From Nonlabens spongiae (GTDB lineage Bacteria; Bacteroidota; Bacteroidia; Flavobacteriales; Flavobacteriaceae), in the NCBI RefSeq assembly GCF_002117125.1, contig NZ_CP019344.1:2198501-2262500 (forward strand): DNA of 64,000 nucleotides. Reading direction: 5' to 3'. The number at the start of each line of letters is the position of its first letter. Within the stretch, counting starts at the first letter, position 1. The notes beneath the pieces are model-generated. The model was not told the origin of the DNA and made no database searches. It saw only the letters and a list, made by a program, of their open reading frames with translations. Made by a program: the position numbers and the translations under genes. Shown piece after piece: positions 17,591 to 26,052 of the stretch.

Positions 17591-20381
17591 GTTTTTTGAT
17601 GTAAGAGAGGGAGAGCTTTCCATAAGTCTATGGATGTTCTTTTACATCTTTCTGGTCATTTGCGCATTACTGATAGTTAAACCTACAGTCAATGCGCTTT
17701 TTTTATCTGAACTGGGCGCTGACGCTCTCGCTGAAGCTTTCATAATTACTGCGGTTGTTGCGGTCATTTTAAGTTATATCTATAACAAGTCACTTGAACG
17801 TTATGCCCTGCGACATGTCATAAGGACTACATTATATACCTTCTCAGGAATATTTGTAATAATGGGTGGCCTGGTGGCTCTAGGTCTAGTAAGTGGACTA
17901 GTCGCTTACCTATTCTACATATTTGTAGGAATGTTTGCATTACTGGCTACGAGTCAGTTCTGGGTGCTGGCAAACGTTGTTTTTAATGTACGTGAAGCCA
18001 AGAGGCTTTTTGGTCTTATAGGATCAGGCGGAATTCTAGGCGGTATTGTGGGAGGCTACCTCACTTCATTGCTTGCGCAGAGTTTAGGGAACAGCGTTCT
18101 GATTGTTATGGCTGGTATCATGATCGCTTCTTGCGTTTTTATATTTAAAAAAATCTGGAAGGATCGGGTACAAAATCTGAGCAAGTACAAACGTAAAGAG
18201 CGCGCTACCGTTTCTACAGAGTCCAGTATCAATCTCATTTTCAAATCGCGGCACCTCTCCTTTCTCGCAGCAACCATAGGGCTAGGTGTGCTGGTAGCAA
18301 AATTGATCGATTATCAATTTAGTAATATCGCCTCCACACAAATACCTGATGCTAAGGATCTGGCGGCATTTTTTGGGTTTTGGTTTTCTACATTTAACAT
18401 CGTTTCTCTGGGTATACAGCTATTTGTTACTCGGCATATTTTGGAACGTACAGACATAGGAATCAGTCTTGTGGTTTTGCCACTAGGGGTCATTGCTTGT
18501 TGCCTACTTTTATTGGTCTTCCCTGAATTATGGATTGTTATAATATTGAAAGGTCTGGATGGAAGCCTGAAACAATCGTTGCACAAAAGCTCCGTAGAAC
18601 TTCTAGCCCTTCCCATTCCCAGCGATGTTAAAAACAAGACTAAAACCTTTATTGATGTGGTTGTGGACAGTCTTGCAACAGGTCTGGCGGGCTTGTTTCT
18701 CATTTTTATCATTAGAGGTTTACAACTACCCTCAGAGACCATTACCGCACTCATTATTTTCCTCGTGGTAGCTTGGGTATACATCGTCTATCGCGTGAGG
18801 GATACGTATCTAGGAACTTTCAGAGAAAGTATTATGAGTCGCGAGGCTTTGGATAAAAGAAAGCGATCCACTGCTCAGATCAGAAAAAACATGCGGTTAA
18901 TATTTGAAACTGGTTCAGATCAGGATATTCTAAATATGCTAGAGCGTGTTCCAGAAGTTGCACATTCCAGCCTAGTTGATCCAGTCAGAGCTTTGCTGAT
19001 GCATGACAATTTGAAAATCAAGGCAAAAGCCGTCGAACATATAGAATTCCTCACTAATAGACCTATTCCTGAAATTCAGGATTTGTTGAAATACCGTGAT
19101 AATGATCTAATAATTGCGGTTATGGATTATCTCATCTCCCAAGATCGTATAGCCTATCACTTTTATGAGAACTATCTCAACGACGAGGATGATTTTACAG
19201 CCACGGCTGCTCTTCTCGCCCTCGCCAGAAACGCAAAAGACAATCCTAAACTTGCCGAAAAGTATAATCTTGAGCTAAGAGTCAATATTTATATCGATGA
19301 GCTGGAAAGCTCTGACAGCGACCTAAGAATTCCTGAGATCATACGATTGATTGAGACTTTGGGATTTGTAAAGGATTCTCGATATCACGGCATTATTGAG
19401 AGATATCTGAACCACCAGAATCCGCTGCTTAAAACTGCTGCGATTAATGCGGCTGGAACGCTAGCCCTAGATCGCTTCTTGCCTATTCTGTTCAGGGAGC
19501 TTGATGATTTCAGCTTTCGCGAAAGCGTAACAACAGCAATAGCTAAATATGGTAACCATATCATCCCGAGACTGGAAAGGAAATACTTGGATCAGAACGA
19601 ATCGATTCAAGTCAAGCTTTTGATTCCTGAAATAGTTGCGTCCATTAAAACGGAAAGATCTTTTAGAACACTCGTTAGAATGTGTTTAAATGGTAATTTT
19701 AAAGCACGGACACGCTCTAGCCAATTGCTCTATGAATGGCGAGAGAGTGGTTGCCCTTATAAAATCCGGTCTAGAATATTACGTACGGCGGTGAATAAAG
19801 AGGTTAATCTTCACAAGCTGCTTTTGAACAATTATTTTTCTCTGAAAATTATAGAGCGTTCTGCCTTGAATCCAAATAAGGTTATCTCACTCCCAGAGAA
19901 AACGGCTCGTACTCATTTGATCAATCAAATCAAAGCAGCAATGGATGAAGGTTTGAAACGCATTTTTCACTTGCTGTCTCTTTTTTATGAACCAGAAGAT
20001 GTATTTATCGCCTATCGTGGTCTTGTAAGCAATAGAAGGGAATCTAAATTAAATGCGCTGGAATACCTAGATGGACTGCTTGGACGTAATTTGAAAGGTT
20101 TGCTTTTCCCTATCATTGAAAGCGGTATCATCAATGCAGATCTGGATTCAGATGCCTACCACTCAAAGGTAGATCTGATGAACGAGGAAACATGTTTTAA
20201 GACTTTGGCAGATATAGGGGATCAATCTATCAACTTAAAATTGCTAGACCTTATTGAATTTGTGGAAAAGGATTACTCGATTACGGTACTCCGCGCTTTC
20301 AGATCTTCTGGCAATGAGGCTATAGCCGTAAGAGCCATGGAACTACTGGACGAGCGCAGACCCGATTCAAAAACTGCATAA
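17562..20381 (+). CDS. NTP/NDP-exchange-like (MFS) transporter with C-terminal helical-repeat domain
   Basis: A 939-residue membrane protein from the ATG at 17562 (the frame is open to 17517, inside the upstream gene). Residues about 20-425 are very hydrophobic with 10-12 probable membrane helices, resembling the ATP/ADP translocase-like branch of the major facilitator superfamily. Residues about 450-939 are soluble, charged helices repeating about every 35-40 residues, HEAT-like. The fused tail probably sits in the cytoplasm as a regulatory or scaffold module (inference). Overlap with the cell-wall hydrolase gene suggests a joint envelope task. Substrate is not predictable; true nucleotide exchange is unlikely in a free-living cell. 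Confidence 0.75.
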   Translation: MKQLSQQVHKFFDVREGELSISLWMFFYIFLVICALLIVKPTVNALFLSELGADALAEAFIITAVVAVILSYIYNKSLERYALRHVIRTTLYTFSGIFVIMGGLVALGLVSGLVAYLFYIFVGMFALLATSQFWVLANVVFNVREAKRLFGLIGSGGILGGIVGGYLTSLLAQSLGNSVLIVMAGIMIASCVFIFKKIWKDRVQNLSKYKRKERATVSTESSINLIFKSRHLSFLAATIGLGVLVAKLIDYQFSNIASTQIPDAKDLAAFFGFWFSTFNIVSLGIQLFVTRHILERTDIGISLVVLPLGVIACCLLLLVFPELWIVIILKGLDGSLKQSLHKSSVELLALPIPSDVKNKTKTFIDVVVDSLATGLAGLFLIFIIRGLQLPSETITALIIFLVVAWVYIVYRVRDTYLGTFRESIMSREALDKRKRSTAQIRKNMRLIFETGSDQDILNMLERVPEVAHSSLVDPVRALLMHDNLKIKAKAVEHIEFLTNRPIPEIQDLLKYRDNDLIIAVMDYLISQDRIAYHFYENYLNDEDDFTATAALLALARNAKDNPKLAEKYNLELRVNIYIDELESSDSDLRIPEIIRLIETLGFVKDSRYHGIIERYLNHQNPLLKTAAINAAGTLALDRFLPILFRELDDFSFRESVTTAIAKYGNHIIPRLERKYLDQNESIQVKLLIPEIVASIKTERSFRTLVRMCLNGNFKARTRSSQLLYEWRESGCPYKIRSRILRTAVNKEVNLHKLLLNNYFSLKIIERSALNPNKVISLPEKTARTHLINQIKAAMDEGLKRIFHLLSLFYEPEDVFIAYRGLVSNRRESKLNALEYLDGLLGRNLKGLLFPIIESGIINADLDSDAYHSKVDLMNEETCFKTLADIGDQSINLKLLDLIEFVEKDYSITVLRAFRSSGNEAIAVRAMELLDERRPDSKTA
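19513..19527. repeat. GCTTTCGCGAAAGC palindrome copy 6
   Basis: Within the helical-repeat tail of the transporter gene, read as SFRESV. Confidence 0.95.
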
Positions 20382-20382
20382 A

Positions 20383-20424
20383 AAAACGGTCTCAAGTTTA
20401 ATCTATAAAACTTGAGACCGTTTT
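20383..20424. terminator. Bidirectional terminator between transporter and trxA genes
   Basis: A perfect 17-bp stem (20383-20399 with 20408-20424) with A-rich and T-rich shoulders and an 8-nt loop, placed between convergent genes and able to stop transcription both ways. Confidence 0.92.
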
Positions 20425-20447
20425 CTTTTATTTAGTAACTCTATCTT

Positions 20448-20768
20448 CTAGTTAAGAAGAGAATCTAGTGCTTCTGTATAAGCGTTTTTAGGCGCTACAC
20501 CTACTTGGCGGCCTACGACTTCACCGTTTTGGAAAATCAAAACCGTAGGTATGTTTCTTACGCCATACTTAGCGGCAAATTCTTGGTTTGCATCTACATC
20601 CATCTTACCTACGACTGCTTTTTCAGCATACTCGTCTGAGACCTCATCAATGATGGGACCTACCATTCTACATGGACCACACCATGCTGCCCAAAAGTCA
20701 ACCATTACTGGTTTATCACTTTGCAAAACTGTTTCTTCAAAGTTTGCATCTGTTATTTCTAAAGCCAT
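20448..20768 (-). CDS. trxA: Thioredoxin
   Basis: Cytoplasmic disulfide reductant of 106 residues with the active site W-C30-G-P-C33, the buried Asp in MVDFWA, and the cis-Pro of RNIPTVLIF. Its length and motifs are those of the housekeeping thioredoxin. It has its own promoter box (20789-20796). Confidence 0.97.
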   Translation of the reverse strand: MALEITDANFEETVLQSDKPVMVDFWAAWCGPCRMVGPIIDEVSDEYAEKAVVGKMDVDANQEFAAKYGVRNIPTVLIFQNGEVVGRQVGVAPKNAYTEALDSLLN

Positions 20769-20788
20769 AATTTCTAATTATTAAAGTA

Positions 20789-20796
20789 CAAAAATA
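20789..20796 (-). promoter_or_regulatory. trxA promoter, TAnnTTTG box
   Basis: TATTTTTG on the minus strand, 20 nt before the trxA ATG. Confidence 0.6.
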
Positions 20797-20854
20797 TCGA
20801 AAAAAGCAAGCATGACAGCCACCGCTTCATATAACTTACTTATATCTTCATAGA

Positions 20855-23800
20855 TCAGGACACTCCATAATTAATCCCAAGATCATCTAGCATATTCAAC
20901 AAATCTGTGGTGACATTTACTTTGGTAGATTTACTGTTCATATTGATCAGGATTTTTTCCTCGTGATCTTTTAAACAAAAGGAAAGATGATGATCGCCCT
21001 GATGCGATTCCATGGTCTGTTTTAAACGCTCAATAGTAGGTTCAAGTACTTCATTTACATGAAGCTCAATCTCTATTTTTTTTGCACTCGATGCCATGAC
21101 ATCTTGTAATTGTTGCATCTGTAAAAATTGGATGCGTGGATCACGTGGTTTGCCCGTTTTCTTATCCATCCAACCTTGTTGAATTTTCACTTTGCAGTAT
21201 AGAAAGGTATTTGGAACCAAGAAATGCCTGAACTTCAAATAATCCTCACCAAACAGCCTGAACTCGTAAGTTTCTTCATAATCCTCTATTGTAAAAGCTC
21301 CCCAAGGCTTGTTTGACTTACTCACAAGATGCTTAGTTTCTGTAACTACACCACAAAAAGTCAACTCCCTGTTCACCAAACTTTGCAGATCATTCAGCGA
21401 GGCTAAGTTTGAATTGCAGAAGAACTCAATTTCTTTTTTATAATCATCCAGCGGGTGACCTGAAATATAGATTCCTACTACTTCTTTCTCTCGCTTGAGT
21501 TTCTCCATGGTTCCCCAGTCCTCGCACACCGGTAATTGTGGTTCTGGAATCTGAACCTCGCTGGCCTCACCAAAAAGACTTACTTGAGCACTGTTTTCAT
21601 TCTCTTGAAACTTCTGAGCATATTTGATCACCTGTTCCAAGAAAATCTGACCGTTTTCAAATTGGTGGAAAAATTGCGCCCTATTCTCACCTCCTAAACC
21701 ATCGAATCCACCACTCAACGCCAGGGCTTCAAATGACTTTTTGTTTGCCGCGCGTAGATCAATGCGTTTTGCCATATCAAAAATGCTGTGGTAAGGTGCT
21801 TCTTGCCTGTTTTCAATAATCGTCATCACCGCACCGTGACCCAAGCCTTTTACAGCACCCATCCCAAAACGAACGGCGCCTTGAGGGTTTACTGTAAATT
21901 TATAGTTGGATTCATTCACATCAGGACCTAATACATCAAGCCCCATACGTCGACACTCGTCCATGAACTTGGTTACGTCCTTGATGTTATTCATGTTATT
22001 AGATAGCGTCGCTGCCATGAATTCAGCAGGGTAATTGGCTTTCAAATAAGCAGTTTGATAGGCAATCCAAGCATAGCAAGTACTGTGTGACTTATTAAAT
22101 GCATAAGCAGCAAAAGCTTCCCAGTCTTTCCAGATTTTCTCTAAAACCTCGCGTGGGTGACCGTTTGCCTCGCCACCGTCAAGGAATTGTGGTTTTAGTT
22201 TTTCTAGCAAGGCAAAGATTTTTTTACCCATCGCCTTACGCAAGACATCTGCATCACCTTTTGAGAAATTGGCTAATTTCTGGCTTAAAAGCATCACCTG
22301 CTCCTGATAGACCGTAATACCATAGGTTTCTTCAAGGTATTCTTCCATGGCGTCCAGATCATATACAATTTCCTTGCGGCCGTGTTTACGATCAATAAAA
22401 TCTGGGATATATTCCAGCGGTCCCGGACGGTACAGCGCGTTCATCGCGATCAGGTCAGCAAACTGGGTGGGCTTGAGCTCGCGCATGTATTTTTGCATAC
22501 CGGCACTCTCATACTGGAAGATCCCCACAGTTTCTCCTCTCTGGAACAGTTCATAGGTTTTGGCATCATCCAGCGGTATGGCCTCGATGTCCAATTCAAT
22601 GTTGTGCCGCTCTTTAATAATTGCTATGGTATCCTTGATCTGACTCAACGTCTTCAATCCCAAGAAGTCCATCTTTAGAAGACCGGCACTTTCTACGACC
22701 TCATTGTCAAACTGGGTCACATAGAGCTCAGAGTTCTTTGCGGTGGCGATCGGGACAAAATTTGTCAGCGCATCTGGTGTGATGATTACTCCACAAGCAT
22801 GTACTCCCGTATTCCTAACCGATCCTTCTAGAATTCTTGCTTGTTTGATCGTTTCTGCAGCGAGATCGTCACCTTCTGAAATTTGAACCAGCTCCTCCAC
22901 CATGGATGAATCATCTCCACGAAATTTTGAACTAATCTCGTTAGGCGCTAGAGCGAAAATCTTTTTCAACTTGGCAAAATCAGGGATCAATTTCGCCACG
23001 TGGTCGGCCTCATTGAGCGGTAGATCGAGAACACGAGCGGTATCCCGAATAGATGACTTTGCCGCCATGGTGCCGTAGGTAATGATTTGCGCTACCTGAT
23101 CAGAGCCGTATTTGTCGATCACGTAGTCCATGACCTTTCCACGGTTCTCATCGTCAAAGTCGATATCAATATCGGGCATGGACACACGATCAGGATTCAA
23201 GAAACGCTCAAAAAGTAGATCGTAATGAATAGGGTCTACATTAGTAATCCAAAGGCAATAGGCCACTGCACTTCCCGCAGCCGAACCACGACCGGGACCT
23301 ACGGCAACTCCCATATTGCGTGCTGCTTTGATAAAGTCCCATACAATCAAAAAGTAACCAGGGTAACCTGTCTTTTGAATGGTGTCCAACTCAAAATCAA
23401 GTCGCTCTTTAATCTTTGGAGTAATTTCTCCATAGCGTTTTTTGGCACCTTCATAAGTGAGGTGACGCAAGTACGCATTCTCACCACGCTTCTTATCATC
23501 GATCTCATCTTGTGGATCGATAAATTGCTCGGGAATCTCAAAAGCCGGAAGCAAAACATCTCGCGCCAGTTCATAAGGCTCTACCTTATTAATTACTTCC
23601 TTGATGTTCAGTATAGCCTCTGGAAGATCCTTAAAAATCTCCTTCATCTCATCGCTGGACTTGAAGTAATATTCTTGATTGGGCAGTCCATAGCGATAGC
23701 CGCGACCGCGACCTATAGGTGTTGCCTGCTTCTCATTATCTTTTACACAAAGCAAAATATCGTGGGCATTAGCATCTGCCTTGTCTATGTAATACGTATT

Positions 23801-25204
23801 GTTTGAAGCGACCATTTTTATGTTATGCTTTCGCGAAAGCGTAATCAACACCTCATTTGCACGATCTTCATCTTCTTGACCGTGACGCATGATCTCTACA
23901 TATAGATCTTCCCCAAACTGTTCTTTCCACCAAAGCAGCGCTTCTTCAGCCTGATTTTCACCTATGTTGAGGATCTTTGAAGGTACCTCGCCGTACATGT
24001 TACCAGTAAGAACAATCAGGTCTTCTTTGAACTGTTCAATGAGTTTTTTATCTATACGCGGCACGTAGTAAAAGCCGTCGGTATAGGCCTTGCTCGCCAT
24101 TTTTGCGAGGTTGTGGTAGCCGTTTTTGTTTTTGGCAAGGATTACGATCTGATAACCATTATCCTTATGACTGCGATCGTGCATGTCTTCACAAACCTGA
24201 AACTCACAGCCTATGATGGGCTTGATCGGTTCTTTCTCACGACCTTCTTCTTGATCTGCAAGGCTCGCGTTATGCGCCTTTACCGCTTTAACAAAGTGGA
24301 AGGCACCCATCATGTTTGCATGGTCGGTCATCGCGACGGCGGGCATATCGTTTGCCGCAGCAGCCATGACCAAATCCTGAACGCTGGCGGTGGATTGTAG
24401 TATGGAAAACTGACTGTGATTATGAAGATGGGCAAAGGGCGCATCGCTGATCTCATTGAGGTTTTCCTTGATCTCAGCTTTGGAAATTGCGGGTGTGTCG
24501 TCCGTCTTGAGCTTTTCTGAGGCTTTTTTGAGATTGATATGCTCAATGCCTACGGGCTGGATGGTGGAGGGGTTGCTTTCGCGAAAGCGTGCAAAATAAT
24601 CGGGCTGTACACCTAATTGCTGCGCAGTATATTGCTGCTTACGGATGAGTTCCAAAAAACAGCGAGTGGTCGCCTCAACGTCTGCCGTAGCGTTGTGCGC
24701 CTCATCAAAAGGCTCATTGAAAAGAAACTCGTGAAGCTCCGTAAGTGTAGGCAACTTGAATTTACCACCACGCCCGCCTGGAATCTGGCAGAGCTGTGCG
24801 GTATGCTCCGTACAGGTGTCCAGTACGGGAATTTCCTGGAGTTTATTGCCTATTTGGGTGCGTTCAAACTCGGCACCGGTAACATTGAGGTCAAACTTGA
24901 GGTTCTGACCTACGACAAATTTTGTTTTCTCGAGTGCCAGATTGAACTCGGCGAGCATTTCCTCGAGTGCGATACCTTCCTTCTCAGCAAGTGCGGTAGA
25001 AATTCCATGAATGCGCTCTGCGTCATAGGGAATGTCAAAACCATCTGGACGGATCAAATAATCCCGATGCTCGATCAAGCGCCCCATCTCATCGTGCAAC
25101 TGCCATGCGATCTGTATAACGCGTGGCCAGTTATCGATGTCTTTATAGGATGCGTCCCAGCGTTTGGGTAGACCGGTAGTCTCGGTATCAAAAATGAGGT
25201 ACAT
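20855..25204 (-). CDS. dnaE: DNA polymerase III alpha subunit with fused N-terminal proofreading exonuclease
   Basis: Replicative polymerase of 1449 residues. The ATG at 25204 is chosen over a TTG two codons upstream. Residues about 1-190 are a DEDD 3'-5' exonuclease, with Exo I FDTETTG near residue 8, Exo II GQNLKFDLN and Exo III HNATADVEAT near 172. A linker follows, then a PHP domain from about 258 (FAHLHNHSQFS), the C-family catalytic core with the acidic motif PDIDIDFDD near 680, helix-hairpin-helix segments and an OB fold (about 1280-1370). Length exceeds E. coli DnaE (1160) mainly by the exonuclease. Two GCTTTCGCGAAAGC copies lie in it, one in the exonuclease-PHP linker. Confidence 0.94.
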   Translation of the reverse strand: MYLIFDTETTGLPKRWDASYKDIDNWPRVIQIAWQLHDEMGRLIEHRDYLIRPDGFDIPYDAERIHGISTALAEKEGIALEEMLAEFNLALEKTKFVVGQNLKFDLNVTGAEFERTQIGNKLQEIPVLDTCTEHTAQLCQIPGGRGGKFKLPTLTELHEFLFNEPFDEAHNATADVEATTRCFLELIRKQQYTAQQLGVQPDYFARFRESNPSTIQPVGIEHINLKKASEKLKTDDTPAISKAEIKENLNEISDAPFAHLHNHSQFSILQSTASVQDLVMAAAANDMPAVAMTDHANMMGAFHFVKAVKAHNASLADQEEGREKEPIKPIIGCEFQVCEDMHDRSHKDNGYQIVILAKNKNGYHNLAKMASKAYTDGFYYVPRIDKKLIEQFKEDLIVLTGNMYGEVPSKILNIGENQAEEALLWWKEQFGEDLYVEIMRHGQEDEDRANEVLITLSRKHNIKMVASNNTYYIDKADANAHDILLCVKDNEKQATPIGRGRGYRYGLPNQEYYFKSSDEMKEIFKDLPEAILNIKEVINKVEPYELARDVLLPAFEIPEQFIDPQDEIDDKKRGENAYLRHLTYEGAKKRYGEITPKIKERLDFELDTIQKTGYPGYFLIVWDFIKAARNMGVAVGPGRGSAAGSAVAYCLWITNVDPIHYDLLFERFLNPDRVSMPDIDIDFDDENRGKVMDYVIDKYGSDQVAQIITYGTMAAKSSIRDTARVLDLPLNEADHVAKLIPDFAKLKKIFALAPNEISSKFRGDDSSMVEELVQISEGDDLAAETIKQARILEGSVRNTGVHACGVIITPDALTNFVPIATAKNSELYVTQFDNEVVESAGLLKMDFLGLKTLSQIKDTIAIIKERHNIELDIEAIPLDDAKTYELFQRGETVGIFQYESAGMQKYMRELKPTQFADLIAMNALYRPGPLEYIPDFIDRKHGRKEIVYDLDAMEEYLEETYGITVYQEQVMLLSQKLANFSKGDADVLRKAMGKKIFALLEKLKPQFLDGGEANGHPREVLEKIWKDWEAFAAYAFNKSHSTCYAWIAYQTAYLKANYPAEFMAATLSNNMNNIKDVTKFMDECRRMGLDVLGPDVNESNYKFTVNPQGAVRFGMGAVKGLGHGAVMTIIENRQEAPYHSIFDMAKRIDLRAANKKSFEALALSGGFDGLGGENRAQFFHQFENGQIFLEQVIKYAQKFQENENSAQVSLFGEASEVQIPEPQLPVCEDWGTMEKLKREKEVVGIYISGHPLDDYKKEIEFFCNSNLASLNDLQSLVNRELTFCGVVTETKHLVSKSNKPWGAFTIEDYEETYEFRLFGEDYLKFRHFLVPNTFLYCKVKIQQGWMDKKTGKPRDPRIQFLQMQQLQDVMASSAKKIEIELHVNEVLEPTIERLKQTMESHQGDHHLSFCLKDHEEKILINMNSKSTKVNVTTDLLNMLDDLGINYGVS
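23827..23841. repeat. GCTTTCGCGAAAGC palindrome copy 7
   Basis: In dnaE, read as LSRK within the PHP region. Confidence 0.95.
24575..24589. repeat. GCTTTCGCGAAAGC palindrome copy 8
   Basis: In dnaE, read as RFRES at about residue 207, in the linker between exonuclease and PHP domains. Confidence 0.95.
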
Positions 25205-25231
25205 AGGCAAAGGGTTGTGGTGCAGACACTT

Positions 25232-25264
25232 GAAGCGAGACTAGATTTACATCTGTCTCGCTTC
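25232..25264. repeat. Perfect 10-bp-stem hairpin upstream of dnaE
   Basis: GAAGCGAGAC at 25232-25241 pairs with GTCTCGCTTC at 25255-25264 around a 13-nt loop, 28 bp before the dnaE ATG. No T run follows on either strand, so it is not a typical terminator. Confidence 0.75.
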
Positions 25265-25334
25265 GAAATTATAAAATCTGATGGCCTTTGCCTAAATTTT
25301 TAACGCAGAGTAGTCTTATGGTTTTGAACAAATA

Positions 25335-25360
25335 ATCCCACTCAATTTCTCGAGTGGGAT
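25335..25360 (-). terminator. Terminator of the DUF2383-like gene
   Basis: ATCCCACTC (25335-25343) pairs with GAGTGGGAT (25352-25360); on the minus strand TTATTTG follows. It lies 29 bp beyond the stop of the gene at 25389. Confidence 0.75.
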
Positions 25361-25388
25361 CTTCATCAACTAAATCAACTTAACTAAC

Positions 25389-25835
25389 CTATGCGATGTC
25401 TTCCATCTGCTCTACTTTGTTCAATGCAGATTGAATGTTGTCTCTATGTTTTGTTAGTACGTTACGCGTTGAAGCTGGTAGCGTGCTATCGTTAATTACT
25501 TCGTTATATTCCTCTACAGCAGCTTTTTCACCTCTGATAGCTTCTTCTAGAACAGACTCTTCATTATCAGTACTAAAAGTGGATTTAATATTCATCCATG
25601 CTCTATGTGCATCTCCAGCTACGGAAGTTCCTTTATCTGGTTCCTGACCAAAGCTTTTGATTTCGTCTTTCAATTCATGTCCAAAATTGTATCGTTCCTG
25701 CGCTTGAGATGCGAAAAAATCTTTAAGACGAGTACTTTTCACATTTTCCTTAGCGGTTTTGTAACCTGCTTCAGCGTCGTAATTTTTCTCAAGTAAATTG
25801 TTTAGTTTATTGGAAACTTCTTTTGTATAGCTCAT
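25389..25835 (-). CDS. DUF2383 / PA2169-family four-helix-bundle protein
   Basis: A 148-residue, wholly helical, charged cytoplasmic protein with ferritin-like helix spacing: LNNLLEKNYDAEAGYK, AQERYNFGHELKDEI, EEAIRGEKAAVEEYN and NVLTKHRDNIQSAL. This is the pattern of the DUF2383 (PA2169) family, often stress-induced. The E-x-x-H type metal ligands of real ferritins are only partly evident, so iron storage is not claimed. It is a single gene with its own terminator. Confidence 0.8.
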   Translation of the reverse strand: MSYTKEVSNKLNNLLEKNYDAEAGYKTAKENVKSTRLKDFFASQAQERYNFGHELKDEIKSFGQEPDKGTSVAGDAHRAWMNIKSTFSTDNEESVLEEAIRGEKAAVEEYNEVINDSTLPASTRNVLTKHRDNIQSALNKVEQMEDIA

Positions 25836-26001
25836 TTTTTCTAGTTTTTTAAGTTACCCTAAAACTAAGAGTATAATGCAGTCCAATTTGGCTTGTTAAT
25901 AGGATCTTCAAATAAGTTTAGCACGTTATTTACAGTTAAATACTAAATATTTGATTTGTGCTAAATTCCTTAACCAAGTCGACCTTGGTTTTAACAAAAA
26001 A

Positions 26002-26028
26002 TGCCCGATGAAATTTAATCACCGGGCA
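26002..26028 (-). terminator. Terminator of the prolyl oligopeptidase gene
   Basis: TGCCCGATG and CACCGGGCA pair with one G-T wobble; on the minus strand ATTTTTTG follows, 25 bp past the gene's stop codon. Confidence 0.85.
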
Positions 26029-26052
26029 CTCTGATATTATCAAAACTTAGCA

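Noticed and set aside
23225..23806. 193-residue plus-strand open frame
   Set aside because: Lies wholly antisense to dnaE, whose domains are unmistakable; no start context and an implausible composition.
24617..25171. 184-residue plus-strand open frame
   Set aside because: Antisense to the exonuclease part of dnaE; a shadow of a conserved coding region.
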